NCBI GenBank assembly: GCA_025201705.1
Contig: MU617076.1
Location: forward strand, 1-24,366
Direction: 5' to 3'
Length of the DNA: 24,366 nt
Source of the DNA: Dissophora ornata
Taxonomy: Eukaryota; Mortierellomycota; Mortierellomycetes; Mortierellales; Mortierellaceae
The stretch's first letter is position 1; the number at the start of each line of letters is the position of its first letter. Positions 1 through 8,859 of the stretch are shown here, piece after piece. The position numbers and the translations under genes were made by a program. Under the pieces are notes generated by a model. It saw only the letters and a list, made by a program, of their open reading frames with translations, was not told the origin of the DNA and did no database searches.

Positions 1-63
1 GAAGGGTCTCAACTCGTAGTTGGGACGGCGATTGGTGACGGGTCCAACATGTTCAACCTTTGA
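1..63 (+). CDS. possible 3' end of a truncated gene
   Basis: The first frame is open from the window edge to a TGA at 61-63 and reads EGSQLVVGTAIGDGSNMFNL. The other two plus frames hit stops within about 40 bases. The peptide has a protein-like composition, but 20 residues are too few to place it in a family. It could be the C-terminus of a gene lying to the left or a chance open stretch. Confidence 0.25.
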   Translation, partial: EGSQLVVGTAIGDGSNMFNL

Positions 64-673
64 AGGGCATGTCCGTCATCAATGCCCATTCAAGACCCAG
101 CCTTTGTGCACTAGCCTGCAGTTGTGAAGTTCTATTGGGGACATCGTACGATACTCTTGGCTTGTAAAGCTCTCCCTTAATGCAAGGACAAGGAGGCGTA
201 ATGTCTCCTCAGGGTAGTACAGTACCCTGGAATCTCGTTCTTCCCGCCCTCCGCCCTACTTCGATGTTTTCACAACAATTGTCAACCTTGTTTTGTCTGT
301 GTCTGTAATCGCTCTTAATTGTAATCCATTCCCATGGACTTGTGCCATAAAGAGAACCAGAGCGCGAGAGCGTGTATGTTTGACGAGCTACCCATTAACC
401 ACAGAGATTATGACCTTATAAACCTTCTTGTAAAAAAACTCGCTCTCGTATTTTGTTGTGTTGTTCTTGTGAGCCACATTAGAAACGTCTTCTCAACTGA
501 AGTAATTAGGCAAGGTAGAGCAACGCCTTCATTTTTTTTTTTCTCTTGGAAGGATGGATTCATTTCATGAACAATATAAAAATACGTAGTACAGCCCACA
601 TGAGCAAAGCACGCCAACGACCTTTGACGCCGCGGAGATAAATAGTGCGTTGCTTATGCTGACTGTAATTGAA

Positions 674-698
674 TTTTTTTTTTTTTTAAAAAAAAATA
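674..698. repeat. T-run/A-run fold-back tract
   Basis: A run of about 14 T is followed directly by about 9 A. The tract is self-complementary and would be prone to slippage. It is probably neutral low-complexity DNA. Confidence 0.6.
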
Positions 699-1542
699 CC
701 CCGCGCAAAAGGAACCGAGCTAACGTGATCCTTGAGCGCTCATTCTTGTTGGTGTCTACAATCAGCTGTCCGGCGGAGATGATCGAGAAAGAAAAAGAAA
801 ATAATCCCCCATGGAACTGTGGAACGTGAGAAATGAAAAATGAACCGACCATTACAACGATTGAACGGCAATGCTTGACCGAACATGGAGACCCAATATT
901 TGTTTTCTTTTTTTTTACAGAGCCCAAGACCGCATTGCAGGATTCGCTTTACAATGTCAGCTGGCTCCTACTGCGCCATGATATGCGGATACTAAATACC
1001 TCCTCCTCCTCCTCCTGCAGCAACGAATCATGTGCATTTGAACAGCAACTGCAACTTCAATGTTTACGGACTTGGTCCTGCGCTAGCGTCGCATATTAAA
1101 GCTAGGCGGTCTGTGCCTTCCACAAGATTGACGATTGAGGAGGAGGGTAGAAAACAACAACAATAACCCAGCCTGAATTGCATTTGCTGGAGCATCGGTG
1201 CCCAACGTATGGCTCTCCTATCATACTCTTTAAACCTCGAAAAGGATAAGAGGTTTGCTTTTGACCCCTCCTTTCTGTAAATCTCAAATCGGAAACATGC
1301 CGACGCCTTGTTTTTTACCGCGCGCCCAAAACAAGATGTACACCGCCGCTTGCCTCATTTACCGGCCGGTCTGCGCACGTTGCTTCATGCGTGTCTTAGT
1401 TTGTCATTTCCGAGATAAACAACATGCAAAGAAAAAAAAATGGGAAGTTAATAACAATAACAATAATGCGTGGCGTATGGCTCTGTGCGCGTGTGCATCA
1501 TTTTCGTCCGATCCTTTTTTTCCCAATCGAAAAAAAAAAAAA

Positions 1543-1557
1543 AGCTAGCTAGCTAGC
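1543..1557. repeat. GCTA tetranucleotide microsatellite
   Basis: Three and a half GCTA units follow a 14-A run. The tract is palindromic (GCTAGC). Confidence 0.7.
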
Positions 1558-1883
1558 GTCGTGCATTTAGGGAATGAAGCACAATGTGCGGTTCGTTGAA
1601 CACTGACTGCACACACCCTAGACTACACAACAAATGTGATGGGAGAATGGGAAAAGAAAACGACAGCCACGCGAGACAAGGACAATGCGTTTTTCAGGGG
1701 CGGGGGGAAAAAAAAAAAGATTGTGAAAGGGAAAATGGCCAATGCTTTTTTTTGCTCTATTGCATCATTTCATACCATCCACCCCCTTTTGCACAGTCCT
1801 CTGTTCCCGCACTTTGATTGCGCTTTGCCGTTGTGGTTTATTTTTTTTTCTCTTTTTCTGTCTTATTATCTTTGGCACTTGGC

Positions 1884-3977
1884 TCAGATATCAATCAGTA
1901 TACCCATGCAGCAGCTGCACTGCTGAACATCCCACTCTACATGTTCACGAAGCTGAGGAGGTCGATGTGCATGCGCATGGTGTTCCCGCCCATGCTGGGT
2001 ATAATATTCTCGCGTCTTTGCTGAATTGCTTTGTGATAGACCTGAGGGAAAAGAGAGTGCGTGGAGCGGTGATGGTGTTGAAGTAGTTGATGATGAACCA
2101 TGGACCTCAGGCGAAGACAGTTGTTGATCTTGCTGTTCTTGTTGTTGTGGTCCGTGCACATTTCGCACCTGCTCCAAATGCTTCAACTCATGTGGGCTCG
2201 AGATTTGGATATTGCGGCTGTCCGACCGTCCGCGCTTCGACTCCAAGGACGCAAGAGCCTCCTGAATCTGCAAATCTTTCCTATCCCTGACCACCATACT
2301 GGACTCTGCCTCCTCAAGTCGTTCTGATCGCAAAATTGTTGTTCCTGCGGTCATACATGTGATAGTCGAAGATGTCGAGCCTGACATGATAGTCGGAAGG
2401 TGGGACTCGGGATAATTCTGATAAGGCCGTTCGGAGCCCAAGGCCTTGCGCTGCGGGTCTCTATGCTTTTGTTGTTGCTGTTGATGGAACTGATGTTGCC
2501 TCTGCATCAGATCCAGCTGTAACTCAATTGTAATCTTTTCCTGCCGTAGAGAATCGTATCCGCGCTGAAGGACTGTGATTTGATTCATAAGAAACTCGCA
2601 CTTTTGTTGCTCCAGCGTCAGTGGAGCCTCCTTATGAGAAGCATTCACGGTGAACCGACGGGTCGCCTTTGATCGACGAGAATGAGAGTTAGCTGCGACT
2701 GAGGATAAGATAGATGCAAGCGCGTCGTCGCCCAGTACAAGACCGCCGTGTTGAGATGCTGAACCCGACATCGATAGAGTTGTATCCGAGGATGACAGCG
2801 ATGGTGTAACGTCCGACATGGATGAATTGCTTGAAGGAGAGCTTGAGTGAGTCACTAGGGTTTGATTCGAGCCTTGTGAATCGCCCTGCTCGATCGCCAA
2901 CTGATTTCTCAGCCGCACCTGTAGCTTAGCCTGAGCCTGCTGCTGAATGAACGCCAACTGACTTTGGACCCGAACATACTTACGTCCCATCGCCAGCACC
3001 AGATCCTGGAGTCTCTCGACTTCATCTTTATACCTTGCCACCACTCTCTCGAGGTCCAGCGCTGCTTGCCCAGCGCGCTGCCGTTCCCGATCCAACACGT
3101 CGTTTACTTTGGATTTCTCGTCCGAGACCTCGACGACCCTGGCACGCACATCTCGTAGTTGCTCAATCAGATGCCGGTTCTCGTCCTGCAACCGATCCAC
3201 TTTATCATTCGAGGTCCGTAACCGCTTCAGAAACTTTGCGTTATCGGAATGGCACTCTATCATTTCCAACGACAATGAATCCCGGTCCAAAATCAGCTCC
3301 TTCAGTTCGCTGGTCTGCTCCTGGGCCTTACTCTTGAGTTGTTGAATCTCTGCATCCCTTTCCTCCAGTCGCGTCTTTGATTGTGTGGCTTCCAATTGTA
3401 CTTTTGACAGTTGAATCAATGTTATTTCGTGCTGCTGCTTTAGTGTTTGGAGCGATGTCTGAGTATTGGAAGACTGCTGTTGTGCCTGCGACAGCCGTTT
3501 CTCCCGGAGGGTAGAAGATTGTTCCGCGTGCTGGAGCCGGTTCCGTAATCCCGAAAGCTCCGATTCAAGTATGTCGCATCGCTCTTGGAGTGAAAGAAAG
3601 TTGGACCCCAGTTGTGGTGGATGGCCAGAGGCAAGCGGGGGTGAGGGAAGCGCAATCTGTTGGCTGTTGTTCGTGGCGCTGATAATCTCGTTACTTTGGT
3701 TGTCATGGCCGCGGGTGATTGTAGTGGAGGGAGAGTGAGGTGCGGCTGAGCCAAAGGCGTTCCTGACTGGGCTCAGAGTTTTGCCGTCGCCTGTTAGGGC
3801 GTGGAAGTTGTCTGTGTATATCACTCGTGGCGACTTTGTACTGGTCAGGCTGTCGGGGCTGTTGCTGCTATTGCTGCTGTCGCTGCTGTTGCGGTAGGTG
3901 AGGAAGGACATGGAGGCAGCCATGGTGTCTTGCTGCTGATCGTCGAACTGCGACAATTCAGTCATGTTGAGCGCCAT
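1884..3977 (-). CDS. orphan coiled-coil protein, 697 aa
   Basis: One uninterrupted minus-strand frame of 697 codons starts at 3977 with a good context (CCCATGG) and ends at TGA 1884-1886. I do not recognise the family. What can be seen: an N-terminal low-complexity part rich in S, N, Q, P and T (residues 1-127); a long heptad-rich coiled coil from about 128 (LQERCDILESELSGLRNRL) to about 365; a Ser-rich linker (377-410); a short basic patch (RRSKATRRF, 434-442); a second coiled coil (about 453-503) ending in a Gln run; and a Gln/His/Ser-rich tail. There is no signal peptide, membrane segment or catalytic motif. The architecture fits a cytoskeletal, polarity or scaffold protein, but that is only a guess. 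Unlike its neighbours it appears intronless. A small 3' intron near the low-complexity C-terminus cannot be excluded. Confidence 0.8.
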   Translation of the reverse strand: MALNMTELSQFDDQQQDTMAASMSFLTYRNSSDSSNSSNSPDSLTSTKSPRVIYTDNFHALTGDGKTLSPVRNAFGSAAPHSPSTTITRGHDNQSNEIISATNNSQQIALPSPPLASGHPPQLGSNFLSLQERCDILESELSGLRNRLQHAEQSSTLREKRLSQAQQQSSNTQTSLQTLKQQHEITLIQLSKVQLEATQSKTRLEERDAEIQQLKSKAQEQTSELKELILDRDSLSLEMIECHSDNAKFLKRLRTSNDKVDRLQDENRHLIEQLRDVRARVVEVSDEKSKVNDVLDRERQRAGQAALDLERVVARYKDEVERLQDLVLAMGRKYVRVQSQLAFIQQQAQAKLQVRLRNQLAIEQGDSQGSNQTLVTHSSSPSSNSSMSDVTPSLSSSDTTLSMSGSASQHGGLVLGDDALASILSSVAANSHSRRSKATRRFTVNASHKEAPLTLEQQKCEFLMNQITVLQRGYDSLRQEKITIELQLDLMQRQHQFHQQQQQKHRDPQRKALGSERPYQNYPESHLPTIMSGSTSSTITCMTAGTTILRSERLEEAESSMVVRDRKDLQIQEALASLESKRGRSDSRNIQISSPHELKHLEQVRNVHGPQQQEQQDQQLSSPEVHGSSSTTSTPSPLHALSFPSGLSQSNSAKTREYYTQHGREHHAHAHRPPQLREHVEWDVQQCSCCMGILIDI

Positions 3978-4354
3978 GGGACTTTTTTTTTAAGGAAGTA
4001 TGGTCTCAGTCCCGAATTGGGGAAGGTTTGTGACCCCTGCAGGTGGAGAGACGTGAGGAGTATGAAGGGTCCAAGCGAGGGATGCACGAAATGGTGATTG
4101 GGATTGACAAACAATGTGAATGGCGAACAGACATGTGAGAGGATTGGAAGGTAAAAGGATGGAGAACAGGGATACAGCAAAGAAAGAAAAAAAGAAAAAA
4201 AGAAAGAAAGAAGAAAGAAAGAAAGAATAAACAGCTGCATTTACAGCAATCCACACACGACAATTTAGCGAGCAAGTGCGCAGGTGCAACAATAACACAC
4301 ATTTATTAACAGTGGTCTTCCTTCCTTCTCTCTATACACGGCCTTTCTTCTTCT
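3978..4354. promoter_or_regulatory. spacer: promoter of the coiled-coil gene and PEX7 3' flank
   Basis: This 377-bp gap lies between two minus-strand genes. It carries the PEX7 3' UTR on the right and the 5' UTR/promoter of the coiled-coil gene on the left. Its main feature is a 4182-4226 GA-rich purine tract, which is CT-rich in the sense direction of the downstream gene. Such pyrimidine stretches are common in fungal core promoters. No TATA box is obvious. Confidence 0.5.
4182..4226. repeat. GAAA-rich polypurine tract
   Basis: An almost pure A/G stretch made of imperfect GAAA and GAAAA units. It lies about 205-250 bp upstream of the coiled-coil gene start codon. Confidence 0.75.
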
Positions 4355-5968
4355 TTACATCAAGCATCGTGGCGTAAAAACATGTACGCTCTCGTCCCAA
4401 GCACATGTCGCAACCTCCCGATCCCTGTACAGGTTGAAATCGACTCCTAGCACAAACTCCGTGTGTGCATCATGGATCTCAATCATATCGCCTGTCGTGA
4501 TATCCCACATGCGCATCGTCATATCATATGACGTCGACGCTACCAACGATCCCGAGTGAGGCGAGCACTTGACCTTGCGAACCGCATACTCATGTCCCCT
4601 CAAGCAATTGAGCTCGCGGTCGGGCCGACGAAGATCCCAAACCTTGATCGTATGATCGACAGATCCGGTCACGACTGTGTGGTCCTGATATTTGTTCCAG
4701 TCCAGCGTCAATACTTCGTTGCTGTGTGCGAGAATCGTCTGGACTGGTGCTGGCGAATTGGTGTCCCAGAGCTTGACAGTGTGATCGCCCGAACAGGACG
4801 CGAATAGGGTTGGGGAGTGAGGCGACCACATGGCAGAGTAGACACAGTGAGAGTGTCCCTTGAACGTCTGTAATGACCTAGGGTTATTTTGGCTCCACTG
4901 TTTGATGTTCATTGTAATAACAATGTCGCTGTTAGGGTCCACCGTGTAGTTTCTACGAACATGGCAAATGTGCAATCCGCCCAACATCGGTCCTTACCAG
5001 CTTGATGGTGTTGTCCCATGATGCACTCAAGAATGTATCCTTAGTAACCAAGTTCCAGTTGACTGAGAATACTTCCCTCTGATGCTCGTGCCAGTTTTGA
5101 ATCGGAAAGTCCTAGATCAAGAAGCAAATAAAGACACGATCAGAGGTCAATCCCAAAATAAACATAAGGAATACGAACATGCCAATCGTAACACTTACAG
5201 CCAATGCAGTGTCCCAGAGTTTTATGGATCCGTCGCCGCTGGCTGTGACCAGTTGGTTCTCGTTGACTTCGCTCCAGCACACATCAAAAAGTCCATCCTG
5301 GGTATCAAAACTATAGGTAGATTATTGTCGAACGTAAATTTGTTGTAAGACTCCTCTGGTTAGTATCAATTGGCGTGGGTATTCAGATGATCATCCTCTG
5401 CGATCCCGCCTTGATTTTTTTTTTTTTTTTTTTTTTTTTGAACATCCCCCTCGGTCTGTCTGATCAATGGCCTGAACATTATTTCGCTTGGTCACTTTGT
5501 TCGGAAATTATTTCCCCTGAGCCGATCAGTCACAGAGAGACGGATCACCACGCACTCCTCAAGTTAAAAACCATCTTTGTCGTTCAAAAGAGAGCGCCAC
5601 TAAACTGCAGCATAGGAAACAGGCGAATGAGAGAACAGAGAGGAACAAAGGGGTATGATCCTTGGGTAACTTACACTCTTTCGACGTTAATGGTTCCTGC
5701 TGCAGGTCCTGCTCCAACGCTGAGAATATGTAGTCTACCGTTTCCAACTAATCCAAAGTTGGATGCTGTTGCGACGGCCAATTTGTCCTCGAAGAACGGA
5801 CTCCATTGCACCTATGTTTATCGTTCCATTGACACAGGAAGAGCGAGGGTGTGTTGGTCAAGGTGCTATCGACAAACTGGAGCCGCAAAGTGACACAAGA
5901 CGATAAAAAAAAATAAGGTGACATACGGCGTATCCGTTGTAGCCGGCGGTGCGATGCTTTGCGAACAT
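4355..5968 (-). CDS. PEX7: peroxisomal targeting signal 2 receptor, peroxin-7 (WD40 protein)
   Basis: Pex7 is the cytosolic WD-repeat receptor that binds N-terminal PTS2 signals and carries cargo to the peroxisomal docking complex with a co-receptor. Five exons join cleanly: 5968-5927, 5811-5675, 5310-5199, 5111-4998 and 4897-4355, with TAA at 4355-4357. Introns are 115, 364, 87 and 100 nt with GTATGT, GTAAGT, GTAAGT and GTAAGG donors and TAG/CAG acceptors. The product is 315 aa, close to human PEX7 (323). The N-terminus [20 protein letters not shown] matches the family's GYxxxFSPF start. WD repeats follow, with [41 protein letters not shown] and the diagnostic C-terminal [10 protein letters not shown] (CSWDETIKIYDP in animals). 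The start is the only Met compatible with the conserved N-terminus. The third blade ends at an intron boundary. The 364-nt intron 2 is unusually long and carries a 25-base homopolymer. Confidence 0.95.
5415..5439. repeat. 25-base poly-T inside PEX7 intron 2
   Basis: An uninterrupted run of 25 T on the plus strand, read as A25 in the PEX7 transcript. It sits about 105 nt upstream of the intron 2 acceptor. It is the longest homopolymer in the window. Confidence 0.9.
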
Positions 5969-6119
5969 GAAGGAATGTGTGCTTTGCTGCGGTTTCAACC
6001 CTAGTGAAAATATCCTGTGGTGGTCGTTCCTGTCGTTGGCGAGAGTTCGGTTCGTCCTGATGAGCTCTGAGGCAGAAGGATGTATAATGGTTCGGCGAAT
6101 AAGGATGGGAAAGCGCGGT

Positions 6120-6141
6120 TGACCTGTGGGTGACCTGTGGG
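6120..6141. repeat. perfect 11-bp tandem duplication
   Basis: TGACCTGTGGG occurs twice head to tail, about 150-175 bp upstream of the PEX7 start codon. Confidence 0.75.
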
Positions 6142-6194
6142 AGGTTTTGAAGAGTTCTTTGAGAATATCACATGCTACTGACACACGTGACCAA

Positions 6195-6208
6195 CCGGTG
6201 CACACCGG
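6195..6208. repeat. inverted repeat CCGGTG-CA-CACCGG
   Basis: Six-base perfect arms with a 2-nt spacer, about 230 bp upstream of PEX7. It is a candidate site for a dimeric regulator, for example a Zn2Cys6-type factor (CGG ends). This is inference only. Confidence 0.4.
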
Positions 6209-6322
6209 CTTGTGGGTGAAAATGAAGTTGGCTTCGAAGGGTTCGAGCAGCAAACTACATGATTAAAAAGACACCCGAAGCGACTGAGCCAAAAAGTCTC
6301 TTGTCCATGCTGAAAGTCCGGG

Positions 6323-6338
6323 ATGATCTTGAGATCAT
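6323..6338. repeat. inverted repeat ATGATCT-TG-AGATCAT
   Basis: Seven-base perfect arms with a 2-nt spacer in the PEX7/acidic-ORF spacer. It could be a protein-binding palindrome or a small terminator hairpin. Function unknown. Confidence 0.4.
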
Positions 6339-6486
6339 GGGGGGTGGCGTGCTCTAGACGTTTTTAAAGCTCTGATACTGGCGCCACAATGTCAGGTATT
6401 TTTATTTTCATTTGACCTATTCCTTGGAACGGGGTGGTGGATATCTCATACACGATGGCATTGAAAGGGCGTGGGTGTGCTTAATC

Positions 6487-6792
6487 CTATTGATCGTCGC
6501 CTTCGTCATCGCCATAGTCCCACTCTCCTTGAACATAATCCCAATCTGCCTGAGCCTGCTCTTCCTCCTCACGTGCTGCGTCGTCTGCATCATAGTCATA
6601 CTCGTCGTCGCCATCGCCACCATTGTGGCGCGTTTGAGCTGTAAAAGTGCCAACAGTGCGTGAGGCGGGGCAGTGTGAGTCTCTCTCGTTGATCCTTTGG
6701 GCGGGTTGCGCGCCACTCTTGCGCTGTCTAGCAATATAGAAATAAATAGCCACCCAACCTTCTGATTCCTTGGAACGCCGGCCAAACGCCAT
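6487..6792 (-). CDS. tentative small acidic protein (101 aa unspliced, about 61 aa if spliced)
   Basis: The frame is open from ATG at 6792 to TAG at 6487-6489. The C-terminal half is strikingly acidic and aromatic (DDEYDYDADDAAREEEEQAQ, then DWDYVQGEWDYGDDEGDD). A very good acceptor (GGCACTTTTACAG) ends at 6639. A weak donor (GAAG/GTTGGG, intron start 6758) would remove 120 nt in phase and give a 61-aa product beginning MAFGRRSKESEAQTRHNGGD. The intron length is a multiple of three, so both forms are in frame. I do not recognise the family. Short acidic proteins of this type are often subunits or chaperones for basic partners, but no role can be assigned. The true 5' end may lie in further exons: the DNA just upstream holds a 23-bp duplication and then the transposase remnant, so the gene could have been disturbed. 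Confidence 0.4.
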   Translation of the reverse strand: MAFGRRSKESEGWVAIYFYIARQRKSGAQPAQRINERDSHCPASRTVGTFTAQTRHNGGDGDDEYDYDADDAAREEEEQAQADWDYVQGEWDYGDDEGDDQ

Positions 6793-6798
6793 CCGAGC

Positions 6799-6879
6799 TT
6801 CTAATGTTCATTCGAAGTGTCTTACTGTCTTCTTAATTCTGGCATTTTGGGAGGTATTCTAATGTTCATTCGAAATGTC
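6799..6879. repeat. 23-bp direct repeat pair, 58 bp apart
   Basis: The 23-mer at 6799-6821, beginning TTCTAATGTTCATTCGAA, recurs at 6857-6879 with one substitution (GTGTC versus ATGTC at the end). The pair lies between the start of the small acidic ORF and the transposase remnant. It may be a local duplication or a trace of an insertion or excision event. Confidence 0.75.
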
Positions 6880-7076
6880 GTGGCAGTTTGAGTACAATTA
6901 TCCAATTCGCCATATCACACTTCTTAGAGCCCGATAAACACTCTTACTCTCTGCCGACCTTGCTCCTGAAGACCGAACTTCGGTCCTGGAGACTCCTGAT
7001 GATGGCGCCTAGTCTCAGTACAATGTGCTCCACATCTTGGAAAGCGATCTGGATAAAGACTTGGAAACACTCAATG

Positions 7077-8745
7077 AAAGCACATGGCTTTGTCCTGAAA
7101 ATCACCGACAGCAGACAGGGCAAATACCTGAGCCTTAGCTACGCGCTTGCTGGGGAGTACAGGTCCAAACACCTGGCCGATGGAAAAGACCGCGTTAGCC
7201 TACACGCTGGATCCAAGCTACACGACTGCAAATTTGTCTTGCGGATAGTACGCGTCAAGCAGATGCCTTCAAGGTCAAGACTTCGGCCTCAAGGTTCATC
7301 CATAACCACGCATTGGGGAAACTCCACGCGATACCAATCGCTCGTCATAGTGCATCGGAAGATGAAGCATACGTCTTGAGGTGTCGCTCACCTGGAATGA
7401 AGCCTAAGCAAGTGGTCGCGTTGTATGAAGCACAAGTCGGAGGTCGAATTCTGACTACAAGGGACGTACACCTCGAGAACCGAGTGGCTCTTGCAAAACG
7501 CGGTGGACAAGACTCCCTTCCTGGCGCCATGCAGGACTTGCTTCACAAAGGATGAAAGTATGATGTCGTCTATGGAGAAGGCCAAGTCCTGAAAAGCCTG
7601 TTTTTGATGCACCCTTCATCTATGGAGTCATTTGCGCGTTTCCCTACCATTCTCTTAATGGATTGCACGTACAAGACAAACAAATACAAGCTACCGTTCT
7701 TGCACACTGTTGCAGCAACCGGAACAATCAAACATTTTACAATGCCTGGTGCATTTATCTTGATCAAAGTCGTGGAGGATTATACATGGGTTCTGACGAA
7801 ACTTAAACTGAACGCACCAAGCGTGCAGAAGACCAAAATTATTATAACGGATAATGAGAAAGGACTGTTGAGCGGCCATCAAAGGTGTCTTCCCAAGCTC
7901 AACCAATATGTTGTGGCACGTGGAGGAGAACATCTCATCCAAGTGCGGCAAGGTCCTCAAGAACGAGGAGTTGATAGAGGTGTTCGTGAATGAGTTCCGG
8001 GAGGTGATGTATACCAAAAACTGGACTGGAATTCAATAGCGAATACAACGACCTCGGATTAAAGCCGGCTATTAGTCATGCTCAGCGAAGCGAGATCAAG
8101 GACTATATCAACAAGAACTGGGTCAAATCTACGGACAGATTTGTAAGGGCCTGGACGAATAAACATCGGCATTTCGGCCACCCGACAACAAGCATCAATG
8201 GACCAGCGCACCCAGCATTCAAAGGCTTCCTTTCCAAAGGAAGGGACAATCCAATTCGCCATCAATAAAGTCGAGCTCTTTGTCAATGATCAGGCAGAAA
8301 ACATCCGGCGCTGCATCGAAAGAGAATCTATCCTGCACCAGTATTAAACTCACACATCATTCTGCAGAAAAATCAGCTATTTCGCCTTGAAAAAAAAAAG
8401 ATGAAGGGGCCACTTGATCTCAGTGAGAGTAAGGAAAAGCCGTTGAAACATTGGACTGGTGACTTCCGTTCGATCTCCCCGTCGCCCACTTCATGTGAGT
8501 GGTGTGGACAATCATTGGGTCTCGCATCCGACAGTTGCTACAACAAACGCATCAGCGGACAATCCAGTTCTTCTCCAACTTGATGCTGCTTTCAAGAAAA
8601 TTGCTGAACAGCCAGCTTCGGTACAGCGTCAGTGCTGGGAGGCAGTCGATGCGAAAAGGGTCGCCTGTGGATCCCTAAAGGCGCTGGAACCCGTCACTAC
8701 AAGAGGGGGACCAGGTTCCAGCACCAAGAGAGACAGAAGGGACGG
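7077..8745 (+). pseudogene. degraded Mutator-like (MULE/FAR1-type) transposase
   Basis: An intact MULE transposase would bind element ends and catalyse cut-and-paste transposition with a DDE domain. This copy is broken. Pieces appear in order but in changing frames. From about 7077: HGFVLKITDSRQGKYLSLSY, an N-terminal FAR1/WRKY-GCM1-like zinc segment with a CKF cysteine. From about 7265 in another frame: HNHAL and DVHLENRVALAK. After an in-frame TGA (7553-7555): YDVVYGEGQVLKSLF and the catalytic-domain signature LLMDCTYKTNKYKLPFLHTV, later IIITDNEKGLL. A frameshift near 7905 gives MLWHVEENISSKCGKVLKNE, then TAG at 8037. From 8041: FVRAWTNKHRHFGHPTTS, typical of fungal MULEs. From 8273: ELFVNDQAENIRRCIE. 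About 8459-8745: a GRP-like tail (TTRGGPGSSTKR). At least four frame changes and two stops make it non-functional. Upstream sequence from about 6888 may also belong to it. Confidence 0.85.
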
Positions 8746-8778
8746 AGTCATGACGATTCAAATCTAAATCTCATCTTT

Positions 8779-8856
8779 CTGTCTCTCTCTCTCACTCTCT
8801 CACTCTCTCACTCTCTTCTCTTCTCTCTCTCTCTCTGTCTCTTCTCTCTGTGTCTT
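8779..8856. repeat. CT-rich microsatellite
   Basis: Nearly pure CT, including three CTCTCTCA units, lying between the transposase remnant and the foldback element. A shorter GA run lies just past the other end of that element (about 9148-9161), so CT/GA flanks are symmetric. Confidence 0.85.
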
Positions 8857-8859
8857 GAA

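Larger units (their letters stand above)
64..1883. other. low-complexity intergenic spacer
   Basis: I see no convincing gene in this 1.8 kb. Open frames on either strand are short and dominated by homopolymer translation (F, K, S runs). It holds poly-T and poly-A tracts (about 532-542, 674-698, 1529-1542, 1708-1718), a short CTC trinucleotide run near 1001-1016, and a GCTA repeat at 1543-1557. The left part may be 3' flank of a gene ending at 63. The right part is the 3' flank of the minus-strand coiled-coil gene. Confidence 0.6.
5969..6486. promoter_or_regulatory. PEX7 upstream region with small repeats
   Basis: This 518-bp gap holds the PEX7 promoter. No TATA box is clear. It carries a tandem 11-mer (TGACCTGTGGG twice, 6120-6141) and two short perfect inverted repeats (6195-6208 and 6323-6338), any of which could be protein-binding sites. 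It also holds the 3' flank of the small acidic ORF. No gene is seen. Confidence 0.4.

Noticed and set aside
3962..4302. Several overlapping minus-strand frames rich in F, L and S upstream of the coiled-coil gene
   Set aside because: They are translations of the GA/CT-rich tract and have no domain; the interval is promoter or UTR.
7388..8017. Minus-strand open frames within 7345-8286
   Set aside because: They are antisense shadows of the MULE transposase remnant on the plus strand.
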